Shown: positions 49,420 through 59,443 of the stretch, in pieces | Position numbering within the stretch: the first letter of the stretch is position 1 | How the letters are laid out: each line of letters begins with the position of its first letter | From: Acephala macrosclerotiorum | Lineage: Eukaryota > Ascomycota > Leotiomycetes > Helotiales > Mollisiaceae | Reading direction: 5' to 3' | NCBI GenBank assembly: GCA_014904845.1 | Contig: MU119202.1 | Coordinates: 620,001 to 684,000, forward strand | DNA: 64,000 nucleotides | Notes under the pieces: generated by a model | What the model was told of the DNA's origin: nothing | Seen by the model: the letters and a program-made list of their open reading frames with translations, nothing else | Databases searched by the model: none | Translations under genes and position numbers: made by a program

Positions 49420-49690
49420 TTATCAGCATGTAGGCCGCTATATCGCAGAGATCAATTCCGGCAGCATCCCCAGCAAAGATTGGACTCGTTACTAATGTAT
49501 CGTATGGCAATTGGACTTTTTCTTGGAAAAACTTAATCTTGGGCCGGACTGGTATCTGAAAACTGCGTGCAGTTCCGAATAAACTGGGCTGGGACTAATT
49601 TCGACGAAGTCGGAAGACCGGGTCGACTTTTGTAACGGTGGTGGTGCCTGTCGATATGGATGAGTATTAACGAGATTAAAAAGCAGGTCC
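49420..49690 (+). pseudogene. Array copy 4, nonsense-mutated remnant
   Basis: One frame reads N-S-G-S-I-P-S-K-D-W-T-R-Y, then TAA at 49493-49495 where other copies have Gln, then C-I-V-W and F-F-L-E-K-L-N-L-G-P-D-W. Later frames are shifted. No intact 5' part is seen. A similar C-terminal-looking scrap (G-W-L-M-V-E-N-G-I-G-T) lies near 50170-50215 and may belong to this or another lost copy. Confidence 0.6.
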
Positions 49691-50531
49691 TGATCGGTGG
49701 CTGTGGCGGGTCGGTACCAGATATCGGTGTGGATAAAGGGGAGGTCGCGGCGATCGAGTGGAAGAGGTGTTTGATTTAAGCTGCGAGTCGAAGACTCGAA
49801 GAGTATCGTATTTCAAGATAAATCGAGAGGCAACCGAGATGCATCCTACTACAAGCATCGAATAGTGGGTACGCAGGAGTAGTCTGTATCCAGAATGAAA
49901 TTCCCAGGCTTCCATTCTCCCAGCCTGCCTACTAAAGAAGTCCTTATTTCGTTCAATTTGCAGTCCAATGAAGTCATCTCGCTTAAAAAGGGGAAGAAGG
50001 TACGAGCCAGCAACCACGATGAATCGGAAGAACAGCTAGAGCTAAAAAAGCAAGCCCGAATTTAGATACCAGAAGTATATTTACTAATGTCGGATTGTGC
50101 GAGAATGCTTCATCTTCTTCATCACCAAAATCCCCCAGATAGGTTATAGGAAGAAGGGTGAAAGTGGAGATGGGTGGCTGATGGTCGAGAACGGAATTGG
50201 TACCGCTGTGGAAGAAGTTGGGTGGAGGTACAAGCGAAGGAGTAGGTCGTTCTTGGGCTTTGTACAGTAGTTCGATACGGTTTTTGCTGAAATTGGATAA
50301 CTTACCTCAAGGTTTCTTGTTACAGAGGTAGACGCCCGTTGTTCAACGAGGCCACTGAAGTTACAAATGGGAAGATCGCGTCGTCATAATGGAATGGGGA
50401 ACGAGCGGCGGGATGTTGTGAGCCCGGTGCATACCCAGTGACGAACCAATCCATGACAGACAAATAATTCGTTCCGAATTCAATAATCCTTCTCCTCCTT
50501 CAGGACGGCAACTCCAAGCTAAACTTTCAAG
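49691..50531. other. Intergenic within the decayed array
   Basis: A word close to GAAGTCATCTCG followed by AAAAGGGGAAG occurs at about 49208 and again at 49971, hinting at duplicated flanking sequence. Otherwise only fragments of array copies; no intact gene. Confidence 0.4.
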
Positions 50532-51214
50532 ATGGGTAACGAAGCCTCGCGTGAATACACAGCCGTGACGTCCGTTGAGGAACAACCCAAGGTACAATCC
50601 CGGAAGCTCGAACGCTTCGCTGACGAGATGGATGACGAGTACGAATCCCGACGCGAAGACCTAGACGACATCATCGAGGAACTATTCGAGGAAAGTTACC
50701 CAAGTCGCCACTGGATATTGGATTACCAATACTATGGTCGGAAAGTGAAAGACATATCGGCAAATTCCTATCTTCGACTAATTAGGATCGTTTTCAATGC
50801 ATCTTCTGGATTAAACGATTTCTGTGGAAGAAAGTCTGCTTATCACAAAATGAAGCTACAACAACAGCATGCAAGTTTAAGGAAACGGGAGATTAGCTGG
50901 TGATGATGGAGAGAAATGATTGGGCCAAATTATGTTTTGCATATGGGGGTGGATTATCAATCTAGCAAAGAATGGAAAAACTTAAGAGGCAGGGATTGAT
51001 CGGTGCCGAGAAAGAGAAAAGATATGATACTTACGAAGGTGCTGTTCATATTGCTGTGGTCAACGGAGCTCTCGATGAAACAGAGCACGAGCTGAGCCCC
51101 AAGGACGAGCCGTGTAACGACGAAGACTCACCAATAATCATACCTGACGATAGATCAATCGTTACACTTGCCGATATGGAGTCAACGGGGACGTCTGAAC
51201 TTTGGCCTCGATAA
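50532..51214 (+). pseudogene. Array copy 5, three Trp-to-stop changes
   Basis: It starts M-G-N-E-A-S-R-E, a good N-myristoylation signal by pattern, and has an acidic segment (D-D-I-I-E-E-L-F-E-E). After a frame change the core D-R-F-Q-C-I-F-W-I-K-R-F-L is followed by M-E-R-N-D-W-A-K-L-C and M-E-K-L-K-R-Q-G-L-I. In that single frame, TAG codons at 50783, 50894 and 50963 each fall where the family has Trp. The 3' part (50972-51214) is an open acidic tail. Confidence 0.65.
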
Positions 51215-51605
51215 ACAATATAGCTAGGGAAATCTACAAACTTGAGTCCTTGACTTATACCATACCCCATTAATCATCTTTCTATTTTTTGTGGCTATCC
51301 CAGTGGTTGAGGGCCAATAAGAAGGGTTGAAGAGTCCAACTAATGATCTGGTTGGATGCCACTCGCTGACACACTGACATATGACCACCGGGGTACAGTG
51401 TACATCTACTTTGGAAGACCAATACCAAGCCAAACGTGAACGACACTTATTCTACGTGGCTACTTGTCTAAATTGGTGATAGCTGCGGAGCGTCCATTTG
51501 CGTTCTGTACTAGAAAGAGATCTTGGAAAAGCCGTTTCAAAGTGTGCCACGAATCCTTCATCAATATTCACAAATCTGAAAGTAGGACGAACATTAGGAC
51601 ATCGA

Positions 51606-52344
51606 AATGGGCAACGAACCTTCTACAAAACTTTCGAGTATGGAGACATCACCACCGCAAGCACCTGCCTCTCTCGAAACGAGTCTTTGAACGCTTGCCC
51701 AACGAAATAGATCGTAGCCACAAATGGAGACAAGGCACTTCGACGAGCTTGTCAAGGCTTCGGCTGAGAATCCATTCTTGAAAGCGAGTACCAATCCTGG
51801 GGCCGAAGAGTAGCAAACGAGCGCATAGACGCCAGTTCCACTCCTTATCCGGAATGGAATACATTCTTTTGCGTTGTATGGATCAAATATTTCTTGCGAT
51901 ATCGAGTCTTGTTGAGCGATAGCGTTGCTACTGAGATAGCATGCAAGTTTGAAGAGACTGGGTATTGGCTGGTACGGATGGAGAAGAAGGACTGCCTTAA
52001 TCTGTGCTATCCCATTCGAGGTGGGCTGTCACTCGGGGCAAGGTAGAAGAGCTGAAGATGGAGCATAAGACTAAGAACGATATGGAGAAAGCTCGTGAGG
52101 TCAAGGTTGTGGCCGGAGGTGAAAGTGCCAAGAAGGGGAGCCCAAGAAAAGGAAGCCTGCAGAGAAGGAGGTCAAAGTTTCGATTGTAATAGAGAACGAG
52201 GAGGAGCAATCTGCGGACAGCAAAATTTATGGTTACGTCGATAATGCCAAAGAGATTGTCCGAGATGAGAAGGAGCATTCGGTATCACGATGGGGTCTGG
52301 CTACCCAGGCATTTTACACAAAAACTCGAGTCCATAGAGTATGA
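51606..52344 (+). pseudogene. Array copy 6, frameshifted
   Basis: It starts M-G-N-E-P-S-T-K, like copy 5. E-R-L-P-N-E-I-D follows in a shifted frame, then a core F-F-C-V-V-W-I-K-Y-F-L with W-L-V-R-M-E-K-K-D-C-L-N-L-C. K-V-E-E-L-K-M is in yet another frame, and a last open frame with a nuclear-signal-like P-K-K-R-K at 52141-52155 runs to about 52344. At least three frame changes mean it is broken unless introns are hidden. Confidence 0.55.
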
Positions 52345-52896
52345 GCCTTCGAAACCCCCTGTTTAATGTCCCATACTGCCTGGAACATGTATGCCCAAGA
52401 AGTCTTTGACATGCTCCATATTTAGGGCTGTGGAATTGCCACTTGTCCTAAAAGGAATTAGTAACTGGTGGCGGGAGAGCTTCTTTCTCGCAACCATAAA
52501 TCCTTCTTTGCTAGTACTGTAGTCGAAGGTTAAACACTAAAAGCATATGAATATCGCGGAAATTTTATCTCGGCTTATTCAAAACCAACGATTCCGGAAA
52601 AGGGTTGCGAAAATTTTTCGTGCATTGCATTGAGTTCTCCGAAGATGACAAGCAGAAGACAGACATCGACCTCCGTCAAGCAAACAGTTATTTCGCACAC
52701 CAGATATCGTCGAAATGGACATAATTTTCTCAATACGCGCAGCGATTCAGGATGTCTTTTAGGAACTGTACACAGCTATCTCAGAGGACTCAGCACTGTT
52801 CTTTGGACTTGCTCTTGTCACGGCTGTGTTCAGTTATAGAATTTGACTGCAACATGGTGTGTTGTGCCGTCATCTTAGCTATCTGAGCCATCACAG

Positions 52897-53523
52897 ATGT
52901 CGCAGAAATCTCAGCCATCAGACCCGCCAGAGCCAGCACCAGAGACTGGTCGAGGCGGTGGAGTAGCCAGCCCCGAAGAAACCTACTCGCCCAGGGCCCA
53001 AACCCCGATTTGGCCCGACCCTAGTCCGAGACTGACTACGAATACAATAAACGCACTGTAGAGCTGGACATCCTCCTTCGAAGCTGTTGGACTCAAATCT
53101 TATCGTGGGACAAATATCTGGTATACCGCCGCATCATGACCGAAATCGATTCAAGGTCATTCCCAAAAAGGGGATGGACTCGCTTTCAATACGCCGTTTG
53201 GATCGCGTCAGTCTATGAAGAAAGACTCGATATTGCACCCTCGATTGCAATGCACGTGGCATCTTTGTTCAAGGAGGATGGGGCAGTCATGCTAATAATG
53301 GACCGCAAAGACTGGGAAGTTGCACTGGGAAACATTGATGACATACCAGAAGGAGGGTTTGATGGATCCTGAGTCTGAGTGGTCAGACGAGGAAGATGAG
53401 TCGTCTGATGACGAGTCGGATACCGTCGAGCATAGTGAACAAAAGTTCTTTGCCATAGTGGCAGTTATCTCCAATTGCAGATGTTCCATCCTGAATACAG
53501 GCAGCGAAACAGACACCATGTAG
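52897..53523 (+). pseudogene. Array copy 7, partial
   Basis: S-E-T-D-Y-E-Y leads in one open frame to F-P-K-R-G-W-T-R-F-Q-Y-A-V-W-I and L-I-M-D-R-K-D-W. The family's L-x-x-x-Q-x-G-L-I block (Y-Q-K-E-G-L-M-D) is in a second frame with an acidic Ser/Asp/Glu tail. The 53136-53372 segment could still make a 78-aa protein. The upstream start at 52897 is in a different frame. Confidence 0.55.
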
Positions 53524-54462
53524 AGGGATAAGTCAATGTCTAAAAAGCATAGAAGATTATACTCGTTCGCTAGATTCGACTTCAAAAAGGGCTTCGCTCG
53601 AGAACAGCCAATAAATTAAATGTTACAATTTGCCTCGGACATCGTCATTACCAGCTGAGGTGAAAGCTCCAACTAAGCTCAATACAAAGGTTCTGTTCAT
53701 AGCCGAAGATGCTCAGGAGTCACTCGTCCCACCAATGATTATCGTATCAATTGGTCTAGTTCCAGCAGCGCTTTCTTCAAGAGAGGTAATCAGGAGGCAC
53801 CTTGTACTTTTCCTCAATAACATAGAATGCCGCCCAATGCAAAGTCAGTATCGCTTCTCCTCAACATGACAAGCGGTCAGGAGTAAGTTGCTTTCAACTT
53901 AATATCGCATAACTCGTCCAATGAAGAGAAATATCACCGTGCATGGACTTCATGCTGGGGCCTTTTCATCCCGTCCGCAATTCATCACATGGTGTCAGCA
54001 ACGAAGCTATCGAAACATCTGACTTATGAGCATCGCCATCACAGCTGATCAAGCATAACTCAGGGTGGATCTCAAGCTTCAAACAGGCACGGGCGAGGGA
54101 TGGAAACAACAGATATCACTTAACAAGGCCACTTCTGCTCGCACTTGGCGCGCTTTGAATGCGGTGATTTGGAGATGGTTGTGATGAGAGATGTCGTTGT
54201 GGTGATAATTGAGCACGGGCGTGATCTTCAGCCAATCTTTGCCCACCCTTGCCCAGCCTCTCACGCCACTACAGCCCGGGCGCTTACAGGCAAAGCTCTC
54301 AACCAACCACACCTCTCACCACGCTTCCTGCATACTGAGGGGAACATCGACAGGCACGGCAGGCGTGCTTTTTCCCACCAGAAAGCTTCACTGCTCCGGG
54401 CGCTATTCTAGGGCTCATGCATGATCCTAACCTGCCTCCTCCACCAAACAGAAGAGAGCGCC
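53524..54462. other. Intergenic
   Basis: No gene is supported. Short frames on both strands lack motifs. Confidence 0.4.
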
Positions 54463-54666
54463 ATGGCTATATCCAATGACACCCGTTTCTGGCCTGTACC
54501 GCCGGCGGACACGATGCAGCGGTGGACGACAGCTCCCGGTATATCACTTACAGCCGCCCACTTGGGGAGAACAAGAACGGCCTTCATGCTCCCTTTGTAT
54601 CGCCAAACGTTTCGTCCCTCGGCGCTGAAGCCTCAGAGTGCGGAAGTTTCCTTACCACGCTGGTAG
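54463..54666 (+). other. In-frame upstream ORF before the membrane-protein gene
   Basis: An ATG at 54463 opens a 67-codon frame (M-A-I-S-N-D-T-R-F-W-P-V-P-P) that stops at TAG 54664-54666, nine bases before the main ATG at 54676 and in the same frame. It may be a regulatory upstream ORF, or the stop may be a lesion or error that shortens the protein. Confidence 0.35.
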
Positions 54667-54675
54667 AGTGGCAAT

Positions 54676-56157
54676 ATGCATAGGGGGACTGAGACGGCGA
54701 TCAATCCTGCTCTTCTCCTCTTCTTCATCTTGTCTGGTATAAGTTCTGCCAATATCCTATTCGATCCTCCAAAGAACAACCCATTGAACATCGATTGGTA
54801 TCCAGCACCATCACCAGAAGACGGCCCGCCTGCTTCAGCGAACGCTTCAAGAAACCCAGCGCTCATACCAGCACAAGTTGGAGCTATCCTCGGAGCGTAC
54901 CTTCTCTCTGTCTGCATTGTCGGTATAGCTCTTATCCTCATCGGACGAAAGCTTCGTCTTTCGGTTCAGCGTGCTGCCAAAGCTCTCGATATTGAAATGG
55001 TACATCCCGCTCCTATCAAAACCAGCCAACTCAGCCCGTCTCCTCTCACACCAGGAGGTGGACCTCGCAACTTCTCCTGGCCATCACCAGAGAAAGACGC
55101 TAAGAACCCATACGTCTTTCCAAGCGCTCTCAAATCGCCAACCACACCTCCCGGAACAGACCCATACGTCGATACTCGAATTGTCGAGGCAGACCGAGAG
55201 ATGCTTTCACGAGACTTGGAAGATATATACGCTCACGTCATGGAGCAAGAGGAGGCTAAGGCGGCAGGTGTGAATGTGAAGGAGCTGCCACCACCATCAT
55301 TGCAAAAGACTGGCCCAGTTCCAATGCCAGCCCCACAACGAGGTTCTTCAGCAGACAAGAAAGGTCGCCCATCGAACCTCAATTTCGGGGATCCGCCAAA
55401 GCAGAGATCGCGAGCATCTTCAATCATCTCATCGCTCGTATCTCCCAGAAAGAAGAGCCTCCGCCAATTGCACATCTCTTCACCAATGGCTACACCTCTG
55501 TCGGCAACTTTCTCTCATAGCGCTGTCTCAGACGAAGAGCCACTTACTCCAAAATACTACAACCCACCTCCACCACCACCGATCCCAACAGACCAAGTAC
55601 CATATACCCACTCGCGGAACAACTCAAGCGGCGTGTCACCTACACGCAGCATTGACCAGCAACTCAATCAGATGAACCTGAACCCCCATGCGAACGCAAC
55701 AAGCCACAGGCCCAACCCCTCACAAGCCTCCGTGCAATCCTCGCGCAGAGATCCTGAATCTGCAACATCTACAACATCACAAACTCCTCTCTTCCCTCCC
55801 TCGCGATCAGAGAAATCTACTCCTCAGCCAACAGCATCGAACAACTCCTCTGTCCGAGCTCTCCCGCTGCGACAATTTGAGCAACCTCTCCAATCTCCTT
55901 CCGTGCCATCGACTAAGACGACTGTCTTGGAAAGGACTGGACCAGCGCACAACGGCCCAAATACAGCAGGGTTGAGGACCCCATGGTCAGCAGGCGCGGT
56001 ACCATACAGTCCATACCAACCCTTCACACCGCTCGTACCCATCACACCCCGACTGGTAACGAGAGAGGAGCGGAAAGCGAAGAAGAAGGCTGAAGGCAGG
56101 ACGCCAGTATTGGAGATGGTGAAGAGTGAAGATGAGACGTGGGATAGTGGATACTGA
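54676..56157 (+). CDS. Single-pass membrane protein with long disordered tail
   Basis: An uninterrupted 493-aa frame. A hydrophobic start (A-L-L-L-F-F-I-L-S-G-I) and a second helix near residues 70-95 (V-G-A-I-L-G-A-Y-L-L-S-V-C-I-V-G-I-A-L-I-L-I-G) flank a short Pro-rich loop. After basic residues, the long tail is Pro/Ser-rich and basic. One ordered island reads V-E-A-D-R-E-M-L-S-R-D-L-E-D-I-Y, and the conserved-looking end is T-P-R-L-V-T-R-E-E-R-K and D-E-T-W-D-S-G-Y. Many Pezizomycotina carry a protein with this layout and end; its function is not known to me. The first helix may be a signal peptide, placing the short loop outside and the tail in the cytosol. Confidence 0.75.
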   Translation: MHRGTETAINPALLLFFILSGISSANILFDPPKNNPLNIDWYPAPSPEDGPPASANASRNPALIPAQVGAILGAYLLSVCIVGIALILIGRKLRLSVQRAAKALDIEMVHPAPIKTSQLSPSPLTPGGGPRNFSWPSPEKDAKNPYVFPSALKSPTTPPGTDPYVDTRIVEADREMLSRDLEDIYAHVMEQEEAKAAGVNVKELPPPSLQKTGPVPMPAPQRGSSADKKGRPSNLNFGDPPKQRSRASSIISSLVSPRKKSLRQLHISSPMATPLSATFSHSAVSDEEPLTPKYYNPPPPPPIPTDQVPYTHSRNNSSGVSPTRSIDQQLNQMNLNPHANATSHRPNPSQASVQSSRRDPESATSTTSQTPLFPPSRSEKSTPQPTASNNSSVRALPLRQFEQPLQSPSVPSTKTTVLERTGPAHNGPNTAGLRTPWSAGAVPYSPYQPFTPLVPITPRLVTREERKAKKKAEGRTPVLEMVKSEDETWDSGY

Positions 56158-57139
56158 TCCAAAGTATTAAGTGATATGGTGTTAGGGATTTTCATATGTA
56201 TATTTTGCCTTTATATTCTCTGGTTTCTTTCTTAGGGGTGAAATAGGGCGGAGTGGGGATAGATTCTTTTATATATGAGTTTGAGGTCGATCCTCTTACC
56301 TGGAAGTTCGAGTTCTCTTTCTTGGGAGGCTGAATGAATTGGAGGATTTGTATAGGTAATTGATGATACCATGATGAAATTTAGTGCGAAAATAAGAATT
56401 AAATGAAGATAGCATTGTCTGTTCATAATTCCTTTCGAGTTCCAATGACCCGGCATTGAGTAACAGTGGCTATTGTGTGAACTCATTAAGAGAAGCAGCC
56501 ATAACGTTGGAATTGAGTCGAATGTTTCAAACAACCTGCGCGCTTGATAAAACGATCTTCGAAACAGGTTGCGTGATCAGATTGAAACAATGAATTAAAT
56601 GAGACGACTTCGATGACAGAAATAACTTGACCACCTAGTCAGCCTCAATGCAATGGACTGAATTGTTCAGCTTTGAAAGGTTTCAAATCCACTGCATGCA
56701 ACGCGCACGAATTTCTCAGGAACGGCAAGAGCGAACATGGTATACGGGTATATATGGACTCCCTAAAATTGCGTAGAACCTCCTTCCCAATCTGGACCCA
56801 AACGAAGGAAATAGAGTATCAAAACACCTCCCAAAATGGCAAACTCCAACTGAAACCAGCAAAAAATCGCGCCAACGGATACATCTTATATATGGTACAA
56901 GAAAACGAAAGTATCAAAGCAGATTGCCGCCCAAACAAGAAACAAGAGCAGCCTTTAAAGTCCGAAGAAAGCTGGTCAAAACACCACCGTCCCAAAAACC
57001 AAACAAAGCAGGGAGCCATCCCAAAGGTCCAAAAGGGATTTCGACAAAGCACTGGGTATCAATAGTCGTACAACACTCACTCTCTCTCTCATCTCCCACC
57101 AACCCTTCCATCCAAAGCTCATCTCTAACAAACACCAAA
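56158..57139. other. Intergenic, no supported gene
   Basis: The 3' flanks of two convergent genes. Plus-strand open frames near 56673-57574 are low in complexity and overlap the better minus-strand frame, so I left them out. Confidence 0.4.
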
Positions 57140-57907
57140 TCAATTCCCTCCATCTCCAAACCCACACTCAGTAACTTCACTCATAATCATTGGATATTCA
57201 TACACCTCTCCCCTCTCCAAATCCACATCCCCATCACCCATCTCAAACTCATCCATCCAAGCTCCGGTCTCCCTCGTCCAATCCAGCCTCTGACTCCAAC
57301 CACCAAAACTCTCCTCCAGCCCACTCCCCCTACTCCCACTGCTAACCCAACTTGGCTTGCTGCCTCTGTGGACTTTCCTACTAGCCGAAATCTTGACATC
57401 CTGCTTCAAGAACCCCTCCTCGCCTACATGCTCAGTACGATCATAACCACCTTCGATAAGGAATCGCCGCATCTGAGGACTCATCTCACTCTCAAAACTC
57501 GCCGTCCTACGATGCTGCACCTCTCCATGTCCTGTACCCGGGCCGAGCGGGAGGTAGGCGTTACTGACTCTTAGATTTGGATTCTTTCTCTCCGGTCCCT
57601 CAGGACCGATGAAAGAAATTGCGGAGGAGGCGTAGGATTGTGTTCCGGTATGTTGGTAGAGGACGTTTGGATGGGTTGTGTTTTCATAGTGAGGTTGAGG
57701 GCTGCTGCTTGGGTGGGGCAGGTGGTGGGTGTGAGGGGGACCATTGCTACTAACTTCTATGCAGGAGCAGTTTTCTGAGTTGAAATTTGGAGGGCGGGAG
57801 GAGGAGATGGTTTTGAAGCATTGGGAGCAGAGCCATTGGTCGATTGGGTCTTCGTAAGCGTTGGGGTCACTGTTGTGGTGGTTGTGGTTGTGATCTGGGA
57901 TGGCCAT
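57140..57907 (-). CDS. Hypothetical 255-aa His/Ser-rich protein
   Basis: An uninterrupted minus-strand frame from 57907 to 57140. It starts with a His/Asn-rich stretch, then W-L-C-S-Q-C-F and N-C-S-C, a possible small metal site. The remainder is Ser/Pro/Gly-rich and probably disordered, with R-R-T-A-S-F-E-S-E-M near 135, a possible kinase site. No domain recognised. The opposite strand is also open over much of this interval but reads as low-complexity Pro/Thr, so I prefer this strand. The gene could be longer than one exon. Confidence 0.45.
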   Translation of the reverse strand: MAIPDHNHNHHNSDPNAYEDPIDQWLCSQCFKTISSSRPPNFNSENCSCIEVSSNGPPHTHHLPHPSSSPQPHYENTTHPNVLYQHTGTQSYASSAISFIGPEGPERKNPNLRVSNAYLPLGPGTGHGEVQHRRTASFESEMSPQMRRFLIEGGYDRTEHVGEEGFLKQDVKISASRKVHRGSKPSWVSSGSRGSGLEESFGGWSQRLDWTRETGAWMDEFEMGDGDVDLERGEVYEYPMIMSEVTECGFGDGGN

Positions 57908-59443
57908 GTTGAATGGTCGAAGTTGGTTGAATGGCCAGAAAGAGCTGGGCGTGTGAGTGGGATGAGGCGCGAAGGAGGGAGGGAGATTGTGGCTTACTAA
58001 GTTGGGACTTGGGGGCGGATGATGAGGCTCAGTAATAACGACGACAGATTGGCGGTGTTTCTTGGGTCTGGGGGAAGGTGCGTGGGATGAAAGCAGGGGT
58101 GAGGAAGCAGGGTTGGGAGCAGAAAGCCAATTATATGATATAGACAGGAACAGGAATTCGAATTGAGCAGTGCTGGAATTTGGGATAGCTTTGCTGTACC
58201 GAGAAGAGAAGAATAAAGATGGCGGACTTGATCGAGACGTTTGGACTTCTTATACCTTTCAAACAGCTGCTCGATCCCTTCGTCACCGTCTCTCATGAGC
58301 ACACAGCCGAGCTGTAATCTCGCTGGAAATATCAAAGGGCTTGATCAACTGACACCAACACAACCCGGTATCGGAGCTCCATCACTACGGATGGGATTTG
58401 TGGATTTGCGTGGTTGCCTGCCTCGCTGCTGCGATCCTGCACCTTCATAATGCGGTGTTGGCGCCCGATCTTGCTGCAGACGACTTAGCTTCGAGTTTGC
58501 TCTTCAGCTCCAGCTACCCTGCATAAACCAAATGTGGTTTCTGGGGACGCTGTACCGTTCGCCTTGCATGTCGTTGGAAATCTTTTAGCTTCGGCTATCA
58601 ATGGCGTAACATGAGCAGTAACCTTTGATATCTTGGAGGCGTTGCCCGTGAATGACAACTCAATGTTACACATCGTGTATCCTGAAACGGTGTCCATTCG
58701 ATAAGCGTGCGTTGGTAATCAAGATTGGGAATTAAGTTTCCGAGGCGTGGAGAAGGAGGGATGGGGATGGACATCCATGCCGAGTAGAGGAGCTCAGCCT
58801 CGCTCTTCCGTCCTTAGCCGAACAAGCGGAATGCTACCTCTTTCAACTTTTCTTTATTCTACATTGAATTCATGAAAGTACTAACTTTTCTGAATGTTTC
58901 CGAGCCGCTCAATTGAGTCATAGTGCTTACTGACAACCTTCAGTATAGGCGGACCTCGCCGACGACCGTTTGTTTTGCCCTGGAAATACCAGAACCGAGC
59001 AATGCCTCAAACGGCCGGTCTCGCAGTATATCTCTCCTCACAGAGCCTCGTTGCGACCTTGTGGAGAAGAGATGCACACCACCGTTGCTTTTTGTTCGCC
59101 AATACTCTAGTGCTTATGCTAGATGCATTCTAGCTGGCTTCTACGCATCAGTAGAGCATGCCTCACTTTCTCTTGCTGGGAGCTCCGCAGCCCTGTACAA
59201 GAACGACGTATTGTGTAATGTGATGCCAACGTAGCACGCAAATAATTCTCCGACGCACGTCTACAATTGAAACAAAAATACATCCAGAACCTAGACTTTT
59301 CCAAGCAGGAATGTGCCGCCGTTAGGCATCGTAATCGATAGAAATACCGCATGCCAAAGATCCAAAGAATACCCCGCATTCGCTATGCTCCTTGTGCCCG
59401 TGTAAATGCTGTCAACGCCCGAAATCATGCAACCTAATACCCA
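57908..59443. other. Intergenic, no supported gene
   Basis: About 1.5 kb between two minus-strand genes. Only short, motif-free frames are present. The left part should hold the promoter of the His/Ser-rich gene. Confidence 0.45.

Noticed and set aside
56924..57574. Plus-strand open frame of 216 codons
   Set aside because: It is low-complexity Pro/Thr/Ser and opposite a more protein-like minus-strand frame at 57140-57907.
57997..58335. Minus-strand open frame of 112 codons
   Set aside because: No motif; the second half is a run of Pro/Leu low complexity.
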